DNA of 41,562 nt from Spartobacteria bacterium (GTDB lineage Bacteria > Verrucomicrobiota > Verrucomicrobiia > Chthoniobacterales > UBA10450). How positions within the stretch are numbered: the stretch's first letter is position 1; each line of letters starts with the position of its first letter. Location of the stretch: contig PNAS01000080.1 of the NCBI GenBank assembly GCA_003169695.1, forward strand, positions 1-41,562. Direction: 5' to 3'. The notes beneath the pieces were generated by a model. It had not been told where the DNA came from, ran no database searches, and saw only the letters and a list, made by a program, of their open reading frames with translations. Shown piece by piece: positions 9,562 through 18,155 of the stretch. A program made the translations under genes and the position numbers.

Positions 9562-10293
9562 TCAAAGCAGTGCATAACCGTCAATCTCGAGCCCTTGCAA
9601 TAATGCGTGGAATTCAGCGCTCATGAGGTATTTCTCTTCCGCGCGTGCGATTGGATGCGTCATCAGCTCGACATTGCTTGACATCGCCAGTGTTGCCACC
9701 CGATCTAGTTTGTTCGCCTCGATGCACTGGGTCAGATCAAAGAAATAATCCGTGAGCTGGTATCTGCGGGCCAGCCAGCCATCAACCAGCCTTCGGTAAC
9801 CTCTATTAAGGCGGCTTTTTTCGCCGGGCCAAAACGAGAAATTGCGGCGCATTTTTGTGCCGGCCGGAATCACTTTGCTTAGAAGAAGGTTGGCACAAAG
9901 GTGCATGTGATGATGCCCGTCGATGTGTGACGGCGATTTCCCAAATAAGCGCACGAACTCCTCCGCCTGTGCTTCGTACGAGTACGAAAACGCTTTTCGC
10001 AGAAAGGGATTAAATAAAAGTTGCGAGTACTTATTCCCCATCAGAAACCGAACTATGCTGTTATGGTAGTCTGCAAGCATGCCAGGGTACTTGCTGGCCG
10101 TGAATATTTCGGCGAAATTGAGATGTAATCCAACATCCAAATCACTTTCTCCTGCCAGCTCCGCGGCACGTTCGGAATCCGCCATGAAAACCATCGCACT
10201 TACAGATGTGATCCTGCCCTCTTTGTGACACATAAGCGCCGCGTTGGTTTCCGCGGACGAACGACCCAAATCATCAGCATTGATGATCAGCAT
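9562..10293 (-). CDS. YdjC/ChbG/HpnK-family carbohydrate deacetylase
   Basis: 243 residues from ATG. It starts directly with the family motif INADDLGRS, whose Asp pair is the metal/catalytic site, continues with VGLHLNF, and carries the metal-binding HIDGHHHMH cluster around residues 120-130. Family members remove N-acetyl groups from chito-oligosaccharides (ChbG) or from hopanoid glucosamine (HpnK). Here it lies between a sulfotransferase and the polymerase-like gene, which points to deacetylation of an N-acetylated sugar of the polymer or its lipid-linked precursor. No signal peptide is visible, so a cytoplasmic location is likely. Confidence 0.9.
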   Translation of the reverse strand: MLIINADDLGRSSAETNAALMCHKEGRITSVSAMVFMADSERAAELAGESDLDVGLHLNFAEIFTASKYPGMLADYHNSIVRFLMGNKYSQLLFNPFLRKAFSYSYEAQAEEFVRLFGKSPSHIDGHHHMHLCANLLLSKVIPAGTKMRRNFSFWPGEKSRLNRGYRRLVDGWLARRYQLTDYFFDLTQCIEANKLDRVATLAMSSNVELMTHPIARAEEKYLMSAEFHALLQGLEIDGYALL

Positions 10294-10364
10294 TCGATTA
10301 ATACGTCAAACGACTCGCGAGTTCGGCAAAAGCAAAGTCCGTTGACCTGCTCTGATCGAAAGCG

Positions 10365-11297
10365 TCATTTAACGCTAGGTATCTGATTAGTCGCGTGCTG
10401 CGGACTCGAATAGCCCAATGCATCTAACACTTCGCTGAATCTTACGTTTAGTTCCGATATCGTCTCAGGTTTGAGCTTTTCCTTATAGTCGCCGGGTGTT
10501 ACCTTTCGTTTGTGCGACCAGATATCTTCCCCGGCCGGTTTGACGGTTTCGGCATGGCGGCTCTCTACGAATCTATAAGTCTCATCTGTGTCGGGTAATT
10601 CAAAAACAGCCAGGAATTTCCTGAGCCAACTACGGAAGTCCAGCACCATTTCCTCATAGGAAATCACCACGGCATTCGGTTTACCTATGATCTCTCTGAG
10701 ATATGTGATATATCTGTCTTGAACGTTACCGATATATCTGCTGTACGGGGAACCCGTGCCATAGTCCCCTGTATAGCGACTAAAGTTCTCATCGCTCATA
10801 TCCAAGACAAACTTGTCGATCCCTGCCTCCGCCACCTCTTTGCGGTAGCCCGTATTCGCTTCAATTTCTCCCGGATGCATGAAGCAATAGGAAAAAAACA
10901 TCGAAGTAAGAACATCTCTTGGATCGCGCAGATGAACAATGATGTTTGCGCTCGCCAAGGCCGCGCTTGGAACAAAGAAGCGAAGTGGCCCGAAATAGCC
11001 GTTCCGCGCAGCGATGAAATCCTCGCCGTTAAAGATTCGATCGAAAGGCATCTTGTGGGCGCCGGATTGGTTGGGTGAATAGTATGCGACGTTGTTCTTC
11101 TCGCAGATGTCTCGTAGCACCCTGTGAAGCACCATCGAGCCGGCCTTATGTGTGGTGAACACAATCACTTTCTTGTCGAGCTTCTTGGATTTTCTCACCA
11201 TTGAATTGCAGGTTATCGCCTGAACAACACGCCGCAGATTAGTCACGATGTCGGGAAAGGTTATGGAGCGAGGAGAGGATCGGTCTTCCGTCTTCAC
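10365..11297 (-). CDS. Sulfotransferase-domain protein
   Basis: The P-loop-like 5'-phosphosulfate-binding motif is TTHKAGSMVLHRVL, and the 3'-phosphate motif is HLRDPRDVLTSMFFSY. Both are hallmarks of PAPS-dependent sulfotransferases. The frame is open from a start at 11375, but that overlaps the upstream aminotransferase by 76 bases. A GTG at 11297, just past the upstream stop codon, is preferred (310 residues); an ATG at 11201 is also possible. It would transfer sulfate from PAPS to a sugar hydroxyl or amine. It lies inside the amino-sugar part of the polysaccharide locus, so a sulfated exopolysaccharide is the natural inference, not shown directly. No PAPS-synthesis genes lie in the window. 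Confidence 0.83.
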   Translation of the reverse strand: MKTEDRSSPRSITFPDIVTNLRRVVQAITCNSMVRKSKKLDKKVIVFTTHKAGSMVLHRVLRDICEKNNVAYYSPNQSGAHKMPFDRIFNGEDFIAARNGYFGPLRFFVPSAALASANIIVHLRDPRDVLTSMFFSYCFMHPGEIEANTGYRKEVAEAGIDKFVLDMSDENFSRYTGDYGTGSPYSRYIGNVQDRYITYLREIIGKPNAVVISYEEMVLDFRSWLRKFLAVFELPDTDETYRFVESRHAETVKPAGEDIWSHKRKVTPGDYKEKLKPETISELNVRFSEVLDALGYSSPQHATNQIPSVK

Positions 11298-11299
11298 AT

Positions 11300-12448
11300 T
11301 TAACCGTGACGCTCTGTCAATTGAGCTACCGCGCTGAAAGCGTTTTCCGACTCTTGAGAAAAGTTTTGCATACATTCCGCGACGTAAGCAATCATCTCTT
11401 CGCTCATCTCAGGGTAGATCGGCAACGACAAAATGCACGATTGATTTGCATAGGCTGTCGGGAAATCTCCCGGTGCGTGCCTTAGATAGGAATAGGCGGG
11501 ATAGAAAGGCAACGCTTTCGGATAGTTCAGAACCGTCGAGACGCCGGCATCGGTAAGATGCTTTCTTAAGGCATCACGCCTTTCTGTGCGAATGACGTAG
11601 AGATGATAGACATGGTCGCGATCAGGCGCAACTTTCGGTGTAATAACATCGCGCACCCCGTTCAGAAGTTCGTTGTAACGAGCAGCGACACGGCGGCGCG
11701 CCTTAGTCCACGCCGACAAATGGGGAAGCTTGACGTTCAAAATTGCGGCCTGGAGACCATCCATGCGGCTGCAAATGCCTTCCATTATGTGCTCTCCTTT
11801 GCCGCCATGACGAGCGAATGTCGTCATCCAATCGGCCAGACGGTCGTCATTGGTGACCGCGCAGCCAGCGTCACCATAAGCTCCGAGGTTCTTTCCGGGA
11901 TAAAAAGAAAAGGTGGCTACATCCCCAAATGTCCCAACTCGCCGGCCTTTGTACTGAGCCATGTGCGCTTGAGCACAATCTTCAATGACCCAGAGTTTAT
12001 GTTTCCGGGCAATTGCCATGATCGGATCCATGTCGGCCGGTTGACCATACAGATGGACTGGGATGATACCGACAGTTGCCGGTGTGATCTTTTGCTCAAT
12101 CAGTGTCGGGTCGATCGTGAAGGTGTTATCTTCGGTATCGCAGAAGACCACCCGACCGCCAGCCTGCGTAATTGTTTCAGAGGTTGATATCCAGGAATGG
12201 GCCGTCGTAATTATTTCGTCGCCCGCTTTTACGCCCAGGGCGCGCATGGCAACATAAAGCGCATCGGTGCCATTGGCGCAGGAAACGCAGTGCTTGACGC
12301 CCAATATCTCCCCCCAGGCTCGCTCGAAGGCCTCGACATGCGTTCCGCGAATGAAGGCAGACCGGGCGATCACGTCAGCAATCGCCGCATCAATTTCCGA
12401 TTTGATGGTCAGATATTGGGCGTGCAGGTCAACGAAGGGAATGGTCAT
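11300..12448 (-). CDS. DegT/DnrJ/EryC1/StrS aminotransferase (cassette 1)
   Basis: 382 residues from ATG. PLP-dependent sugar aminotransferase: NGTDAL phosphate-binding region (about 59-64), IEDCAQAH (about 155-162) with the PLP-pyridine Asp, and the Schiff-base Lys at about 186 in SFYPGKNLGAYGD. Family members aminate ketosugar nucleotides using glutamate. The order oxidoreductase, hexapeptide acyltransferase, aminotransferase matches the WlbA-WlbB-WlbC or WbpB-WbpD-WbpE arrangement that makes 3-acetamido sugars, so a 3-amino (or 4-amino) sugar is the likely product. A 42-base gap separates it from the acyltransferase. It is a close paralogue of the protein at 21606-22724. Confidence 0.92.
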   Translation of the reverse strand: MTIPFVDLHAQYLTIKSEIDAAIADVIARSAFIRGTHVEAFERAWGEILGVKHCVSCANGTDALYVAMRALGVKAGDEIITTAHSWISTSETITQAGGRVVFCDTEDNTFTIDPTLIEQKITPATVGIIPVHLYGQPADMDPIMAIARKHKLWVIEDCAQAHMAQYKGRRVGTFGDVATFSFYPGKNLGAYGDAGCAVTNDDRLADWMTTFARHGGKGEHIMEGICSRMDGLQAAILNVKLPHLSAWTKARRRVAARYNELLNGVRDVITPKVAPDRDHVYHLYVIRTERRDALRKHLTDAGVSTVLNYPKALPFYPAYSYLRHAPGDFPTAYANQSCILSLPIYPEMSEEMIAYVAECMQNFSQESENAFSAVAQLTERHG

Positions 12449-12490
12449 GAGTGAAACGTTACAGCTCGGAAAAGCTAAATCGGCGTGAGG

Positions 12491-12955
12491 TTAAAGGCGG
12501 CGCAAGAGGCGTGCGGGGTTGCCAGCGTAGATGCCCGATTGAGTAATGTTCTTTGTCACGACGGAGCCGGCCCCAATTACCGCATGGTCACATATGGTGA
12601 TCGGCAGGATCGTCGCATTGCTGCCAATGCTGACACGATTGCCAATCTTTGTTGACCGCCAGAGGTCCTTGCTCCCCGCCGCCGGACCGCCCATGACAAA
12701 GAGATCGTTAATAAACATCACTCCATGCGAGATAAAGCAATCGTCTCCAATCGTAACGAGCTCACAAATAAATGCGTGCGATTGGATCCGGCATCGCTTC
12801 CCGACCTTTACTCCGTTCTGAATTTCGACGAACGGACCGATGAAAGACTCATCATCGATCTGGCAACCATAGAGATTCACTGGTTGCACCACGGTAACGT
12901 TCTGCCCGAACTCGACGTCGACAATACCAATCGTCCGAAGTTCGGGGTCGTTCAC
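12491..12955 (-). CDS. Left-handed beta-helix (hexapeptide) N-acyltransferase (cassette 1)
   Basis: 154 residues. Hexapeptide-repeat periodicity is visible throughout (VEFGQNVTVVQPVNL, IQNGVKVGKRCRIQS, IGNRVSIGSNATI, HAVIGAGSVVTKNI), and it ends with the classical YAGNPARLL cap. This is the WlbB/WbpD/PglD-like sugar N-acetyltransferase class, which uses acetyl-CoA on an amino nucleotide sugar. The ATG overlaps the upstream oxidoreductase stop by four bases (ATGA), so the two are translationally coupled. It lies between a Gfo/Idh oxidoreductase and a DegT aminotransferase, so it should acetylate the amine made by that aminotransferase. A broken relative lies at 22725-22890. Confidence 0.9.
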   Translation of the reverse strand: MNDPELRTIGIVDVEFGQNVTVVQPVNLYGCQIDDESFIGPFVEIQNGVKVGKRCRIQSHAFICELVTIGDDCFISHGVMFINDLFVMGGPAAGSKDLWRSTKIGNRVSIGSNATILPITICDHAVIGAGSVVTKNITQSGIYAGNPARLLRRL

Positions 12956-13983
12956 GACATCTGTTGCCCATTTGACCGAAACGGCCGCGCGCGTTCCAGA
13001 ATCGACACCACGGCGCGCGCATGGCTAAGACCGGTGAGCGGCGTCCGAGAATTAAGAATACAGTCACTAAAATGTTCAGCCTCCACCCGCAGTGGCTCAG
13101 TAAATTTCACTTGCGGTAAGAGAATGTCTCCGCTCCGGTAGTTGAATTGTGCAAGCTGCGGCTGATCGAAATCCATGTTCTGGCCGAGAATAGCTTTCCG
13201 ATCAATCCCCTTGTCATAGATGGCAATTTTGTTCTCTGCCACGTCGTCATAAACCACCATCTTGCGCGAACCGACCACGATCATTTTTCGCACTTTTTGC
13301 GGGTCGAGCCAGCTTACGTGAATATTGGCGATGATCTTTCCGGGATACTCGAGACTAAGAAAGACGACATCGTCTATTCCGTCCTGCATGTAAGCCATAC
13401 CCTGTCTGGAAATGGAAACCGGTTCCGGGTTTCCAAGCCAGTATTGGATGATGCTGATGTCATGGGGCGCAAAATTCCACAGCGCATCGATATCGGCGCG
13501 GATGCGGCCCAAGTTAAGGCGTTGACTGTAGATGTAGCGGATCTCTCCCAATTCACCTGCGTCGATCAGTTGCTTCACGTAACGGACTGCAGAGTTGTAA
13601 ATGAAAGTGTGCCCCGCCATGACGACAAGACTTCGCTCGGCAGCGCACTTTTCTAGTTCGTCCACCTCGCTGGCTTTCGTGGCCAGCGGCTTCTCGACAA
13701 AGACGTGTTTGCCGGCCCCTAGCGCCCGCTTCGCTAAGGCGAAATGGGTTTCGGCTGGAGTTGCGATCACCACTGCCTTGACTTCCGGATCGTTCAAAAC
13801 GCTATCGCATGATTCAATCGCAGCCGTTTGCGGGAAGTTTCTTTCGACAAAGGCGCGTCGTTCCGCACTCGAATCGACCACGTACTTAACAGAGCAATTC
13901 GGCAGCGCAGAGAAGTTGCGCAGCAGGTTGGGTCCCCAATAACCGCATCCGAATTGTGCCAAAACGAGTTCGTTCGATGACAT
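12952..13983 (-). CDS. Gfo/Idh/MocA oxidoreductase, WlbA/WbpB-like (cassette 1)
   Basis: 343 residues from ATG. Rossmann motif FGCGYWGPNLLRNF at the N-terminus, VFVEKPLAT in the middle, then the catalytic-region HTFIYN and PHDISI. It belongs to the subgroup found beside hexapeptide acyltransferases and DegT aminotransferases, where it oxidises the C3 hydroxyl of a UDP-sugar to a ketone. It overlaps the acyltransferase by four bases and is a paralogue of 22906-23997 (shared GCGYWGPNL, YLYS/FIYN and PHDISII segments). The particular UDP-sugar is inferred only from neighbourhood; the dehydrogenase that would make a uronic-acid precursor is not in the window. Confidence 0.9.
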   Translation of the reverse strand: MSSNELVLAQFGCGYWGPNLLRNFSALPNCSVKYVVDSSAERRAFVERNFPQTAAIESCDSVLNDPEVKAVVIATPAETHFALAKRALGAGKHVFVEKPLATKASEVDELEKCAAERSLVVMAGHTFIYNSAVRYVKQLIDAGELGEIRYIYSQRLNLGRIRADIDALWNFAPHDISIIQYWLGNPEPVSISRQGMAYMQDGIDDVVFLSLEYPGKIIANIHVSWLDPQKVRKMIVVGSRKMVVYDDVAENKIAIYDKGIDRKAILGQNMDFDQPQLAQFNYRSGDILLPQVKFTEPLRVEAEHFSDCILNSRTPLTGLSHARAVVSILERARPFRSNGQQMS

Positions 13984-14047
13984 AGCAAATTTCGTTAGGA
14001 GCGATTAGATGGGTGCCATTTCCTTTGTGGCGATGCTGCTCGGTGGA

Positions 14048-15712
14048 TTAAAGGGCAATTTGAATTTCCCCGGAATTATTACAGACAACGTCAACGAACG
14101 CACCATCCTTCTGCTCTGCTCGTCCGCAGCTGGAAGTTTGCCCAAGCGCGGCTTTATACAATCGAACCTTCAGTCCGGGCAGATCGTCATCGTTTTGACT
14201 CAACGATACTTTCGCGCTGGCCGCGTCGCCTGCAAAGGTGGCGCTTTCAATCATTGCCGCCCGCCGCTTTCTAAACCACGAAACAGCCTGATTGGCGGTA
14301 GCAAACCAAGCTTGTTTTCCTTTCAAGTCCTCGAGTACTCTAACGTATACATCATCCCACAATCTCTCGGGGGCAATGCTGCGATCGTGCCAGTTAACGG
14401 TCAACACCCCGCCGAACCGAGCCGCATTTTCAATGAGAGGAGCTACGACAGCTCGAGCTTCCTTTGGAGACAAGTTCAGGTAGGCGGGATAGAATAAAGC
14501 CGTATCCATGACGTGCATCGGCAACTCGAGGATCCGTTCTACGCCGAGCGGTTTGAAGGCCTGCGTTGTACCGGCCCGGTAGCCAACTGTTTCGTTGTAC
14601 CCGATTGTGGAATCGTAGGAGAATCCCACCTTTTCGAGCATCGCCGGCGACTGTTCGTCGAAGAAGAGCCAGTGCATACGCACCCCAAGTTCTGCGGCCC
14701 CGGTGACGCGCTGGATCTGCTCAAGCTCCGCACGACCCTTCGTTTCGTCGCGCCACGCATCAATTCCGTGGAGCCCAATTTCACAACGGGCGGAAAGTAG
14801 CCGGTCGATTTGGTCTGCAATCTCCGAAACATCATATCGAGCTGCTCGTTTCGACGGAGCAGGACCATCCCTGCCTTGCCCTGGATCCGCCTTGCGTGGC
14901 ATCACGAAGAATGTCGAAGCAAGACCCTTTTCTATGTCAACATAGCGATCAAATTGAATCCAGAAATCCTTGGCCAGGCCCAAATGGACTAGCGGTAGGG
15001 AGAACGCTGCCATCCAATTTATCGCGACGTGTTTCAGCGATTTTCTTCCTCTACACAAATCAATTAAGGAAGCGATGAAAGCACGATACAAGAATCCAAA
15101 CATCGTGTGGTCGAATTTGTGATTCTTGATTCCGGGATGATCCACGTCATGGGTGAGACAAACGATAAAACTAAATCCCGCCGGAACGGGCGGGATTTCA
15201 AACAAAGCAATTCCGCAGCTGAGGATCAGATCACGAACGACAGTGATATGCAGTTCTAGAGCCGGGATGCAGGCTTGAGCCAGTGGCTGACCGCGGGTCA
15301 GGAGATGACGAATTTCCTGAAACAAATCAAAGCCGATGCGGACAAACTTTTGTTCGTTCGAAGCGATTTCCAGCGCCGCTGCTCTCTGGGTACTTTCGTG
15401 GAGGAGAGTCTGGAGTCCTGTACTTTCAAACGTGAGGCAGCTGCCATAAATTGGGATTCGGCTCCCTTTATATGAAAGGACCGTATTCGAGCGTTCCGAA
15501 TGTAATTCAATACCTTTCTGCTGATCGAAGGATTGTTGCTCGGCCCCATAAACCAAAACGAGTTTGGCAGAATTGTTTGGCAATCGAAGGTCAGAGCAAA
15601 TCAGGACCTCGTATTGCGAGTCGCCGCGGTAGAATTCCCAAGGAGTCTTAAATAGTTCGAAGAACTCCCTGACCACGGGATGTTCCGCCTCGCTCGCAAG
15701 AACGCCGATCAT
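14048..15712 (-). CDS. Polysaccharide-deacetylase-fold (NodB-like) protein
   Basis: An ATG at 15712 gives 554 residues; an in-frame TTG at 15724 would add four. The N-terminal roughly 180 residues are an unassigned domain. The deacetylase fold then starts with CLTHDVDHPG (about residue 187), whose Asp/His residues match the first metal/catalytic motif of NodB-type enzymes; EIGLHGIDAW and NWHDRS are candidates for later active-site motifs. There is no signal peptide, so it is probably cytoplasmic or peripheral. It sits between the deacetylase-GT4 fusion (75 bases downstream of that stop) and cassette 1. Removal of an acetyl group from the growing polymer or a precursor is likely, though some members of this divergent group may act on other substrates. 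Confidence 0.8.
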   Translation of the reverse strand: MIGVLASEAEHPVVREFFELFKTPWEFYRGDSQYEVLICSDLRLPNNSAKLVLVYGAEQQSFDQQKGIELHSERSNTVLSYKGSRIPIYGSCLTFESTGLQTLLHESTQRAAALEIASNEQKFVRIGFDLFQEIRHLLTRGQPLAQACIPALELHITVVRDLILSCGIALFEIPPVPAGFSFIVCLTHDVDHPGIKNHKFDHTMFGFLYRAFIASLIDLCRGRKSLKHVAINWMAAFSLPLVHLGLAKDFWIQFDRYVDIEKGLASTFFVMPRKADPGQGRDGPAPSKRAARYDVSEIADQIDRLLSARCEIGLHGIDAWRDETKGRAELEQIQRVTGAAELGVRMHWLFFDEQSPAMLEKVGFSYDSTIGYNETVGYRAGTTQAFKPLGVERILELPMHVMDTALFYPAYLNLSPKEARAVVAPLIENAARFGGVLTVNWHDRSIAPERLWDDVYVRVLEDLKGKQAWFATANQAVSWFRKRRAAMIESATFAGDAASAKVSLSQNDDDLPGLKVRLYKAALGQTSSCGRAEQKDGAFVDVVCNNSGEIQIAL

Positions 15713-15799
15713 CCCCCGAAGCAATCTACAAAACTGTCCAGCACGAATAGGGAGCCCGACTACGCCCGGACACCCATAAAACCCGCAAAGCGCGAGCGC

Positions 15800-18121
15800 T
15801 CACAGGAGTTCGCTGATGGGCTTCAGAAGGTTTAGTTTCTCCCGGCTCCACGTGTGGGCCAGATATATCTCTTGTCCCCGTTTCACGATTTGCTCGACGT
15901 CATGGGGGTGGAAGAACGCGAATTCAATTTTCTGCGCAAGATCACTGGCGTCTCCGAGCTTAAAAAAGACGAGCTCTTCTTCTCCGAAATAGTCTTGAAT
16001 TCCTTTGGCTTGTGGAGCGATTACGGGCTTGCCTAAGGCTAAGTACTCGAAAATGCGAGTGGGCGTATTTATCTCGGTGAAGATGTTGCGATGATTTGGT
16101 ATGATGCCGAGATCGCAACTCTCAATTGCTTCGACAATTTGGTTGAGATTTCTCGCGCCGGCGTACTGAACGTTCTCTTGCAGTCCGCGTTTCCGCGCCG
16201 ATTCCATAACCTCTTCGAAAAAAGAAGTGCGCTCACCACACACCATAAGCCTTACAGTCGGGATACGTTTTCTCACGATTTCGAGAGCATCCACCGCGAG
16301 GTCAAATCCGTTTCGTCGCACCAGCGATCCATGATACAGAATGACAAAGGGCTGGGCAGGATCTCTTCCATTTGAGCTTTTCGATCTCGGACGTTGGAAC
16401 CGAAAAATATCGTCATCAGGCGAATTGAGGACCACATTTATCTTCTCGGGCGCGCAACTGCGGGATGAGTAGATTTCCTTACAAGCGAGATTGACGGTGA
16501 GCACGACATCCGCGAAACGAATGCTCCATTTCTCGAGTCGCTTGAGAAGGCGAACGCTCAGGCTTTCCTCCGGCAGCTTGAAAATGGCCTGCATGAGTTC
16601 TGGCATTGGGTCATGGAGATCCAAAATGATCTTTGCTCCCAGCGCTTTCGGAACCAATGCACTGAACACCAAGGCGTCAGGCATATTGTGCACATGCACG
16701 AAGTCATATCTCCGAGTCAAAGAGCGCAGAGTAAGGTACGTAAATGATCTTAGGATGAAAGCGGCATACTGGTTGACGTACCGTTTTTTGCCGCCACGGT
16801 GGCGTTTTTGCTGAACGCGGAATATCCTGACGCCTTTGATGGTTTCGCGGGCTGGCTCCTTATTACTCGCCCGTAGGCATATCAAATCGACGGTCACACC
16901 CTCTTTTGCGAGAGCCTCGGCTGCTCGGCGCGGGCGCGGGTCGGCAGGATAATAAGAAAAGAGAAGAACAGCAGCGCGTTTGCCACGAAGTTGCCACCTG
17001 TCGTTGAAACTGTGATTCGGCCGAGCGGTCGCGTATGAATTGGCTGTGGACGCCTCTTCTGCAGGAGTTGGCCACAATTTAGTTGTCGGCGGCGCATTAC
17101 CGAGATCACTGGCGAGTTTTTCTCCCGGAAAATCCGATTTGCGAGCACTCGGTCCCACCTGGCTCTGGGGTGAGACTGTACCCTCGAGTACATACGCGGC
17201 CACTTGCCTAGGGAGAGCGTTCCAATACGCACCCGAGTATTTTGAGCGAACGTAATCGAGAAATCCCTTGTACAATTCGATTGGATACTCTCTAGTCCGT
17301 CGCGTTGATCCGTCCGAAGCCATGTAATCGGGGTGAGTGTCGAGTAAGGCCATTCCGCCGTGCTCGGCAATCCAGTCGAGTTTTCGGCACCAGATTTCTG
17401 ACGTTTCTTCACGCAACAGCAAGAAAAGGGTGGAATCCTGAGGCAGGGTGTATGGCAGTTCGACGTAACCGTTGTGTGTTGACTCCGAGCCGACCCGCGA
17501 AGAGGTGAAGGTTTCCGTGTGAGGCACCCAAAAGGGAAAGATTGTGTGGCGCCCTTCAGGCTGCGGTTCGAATGGATCCGTATCGAAGGTGGAAGCGTCA
17601 TACAGAATTTTCAGATCGTGTAGCCAATCGAGGTTATGGAGCATGAACCCCGACCGGAATCCGACAGCGTCCCATTCCTTAAGATAATGATTGATCTGCC
17701 GCCCCTTCTCCGCAAATTCCTGACGTGAGCGATAAAGACGGCCGTCGTGTTTCAGATCGTGAATCCCCACTTCGAAGCCACGGGATCCCAGTTCCTCTCT
17801 TGTCTCCCTCGGTACTTTATAACTCCCTTCCGGGATGAAATTGAAAGACGATCGAAAGCCAAGATCGACCTCGAGTTGCATTAGTTGCCGGCAGTTGTTC
17901 AAGCCAACACTGCCTTCAACATCGTGAGTCAGCACAAACGCAAACTTCTTGCCGCCTGGCCAGCCACGCCAACCCCTTGGTGGTTGCTCCGATCCAGGCA
18001 TGATGGGCCATACGTCTGTCACGCGCTTGCGGGTGCGTTGCGCAACGCGACGCCGAACTTCCATTCGGAGGTCGCGCGGGATGAGCGGCTTCAGCCCGAA
18101 GTAGATTTTGTTAAAGAGCAC
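15800..18121 (-). CDS. Fusion of a NodB-like deacetylase and a GT4 glycosyltransferase
   Basis: 773 residues from GTG. Residues about 55-310 are a polysaccharide-deacetylase-like domain (FVLTHDVEGS at 62-71; VGIHDLKHDG near 118-127; LLDTHPDYM near 259-267). A low-complexity linker (about 315-378) leads to a GT-B glycosyltransferase of the GT4 type (about 381-773): VHVHNMPDAL and LDLHDPMPEL in the first Rossmann domain, ILYHGSLVRRNGFDLAVDAL at the start of the donor domain, and the EX7E-like NTPTRIFEYLALGKPVIAP region. A single chain could add a sugar and deacetylate it, or deacetylate its acceptor. This is the only recognisable GT-B enzyme in the locus. The GTG start follows the co-polymerase stop by 34 bases. 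Confidence 0.87.
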   Translation of the reverse strand: MLFNKIYFGLKPLIPRDLRMEVRRRVAQRTRKRVTDVWPIMPGSEQPPRGWRGWPGGKKFAFVLTHDVEGSVGLNNCRQLMQLEVDLGFRSSFNFIPEGSYKVPRETREELGSRGFEVGIHDLKHDGRLYRSRQEFAEKGRQINHYLKEWDAVGFRSGFMLHNLDWLHDLKILYDASTFDTDPFEPQPEGRHTIFPFWVPHTETFTSSRVGSESTHNGYVELPYTLPQDSTLFLLLREETSEIWCRKLDWIAEHGGMALLDTHPDYMASDGSTRRTREYPIELYKGFLDYVRSKYSGAYWNALPRQVAAYVLEGTVSPQSQVGPSARKSDFPGEKLASDLGNAPPTTKLWPTPAEEASTANSYATARPNHSFNDRWQLRGKRAAVLLFSYYPADPRPRRAAEALAKEGVTVDLICLRASNKEPARETIKGVRIFRVQQKRHRGGKKRYVNQYAAFILRSFTYLTLRSLTRRYDFVHVHNMPDALVFSALVPKALGAKIILDLHDPMPELMQAIFKLPEESLSVRLLKRLEKWSIRFADVVLTVNLACKEIYSSRSCAPEKINVVLNSPDDDIFRFQRPRSKSSNGRDPAQPFVILYHGSLVRRNGFDLAVDALEIVRKRIPTVRLMVCGERTSFFEEVMESARKRGLQENVQYAGARNLNQIVEAIESCDLGIIPNHRNIFTEINTPTRIFEYLALGKPVIAPQAKGIQDYFGEEELVFFKLGDASDLAQKIEFAFFHPHDVEQIVKRGQEIYLAHTWSREKLNLLKPISELL

Positions 18122-18155
18122 GGCACTTGCGGGCAGCTACGCGCCGGCGGCGACG

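Noticed and set aside
14294..14301. GGCGGTAG, the core of the ops/JUMPstart element
   Set aside because: It is on the non-transcribed orientation and within the NodB-like coding region, far from the operon start, so it is taken as chance.
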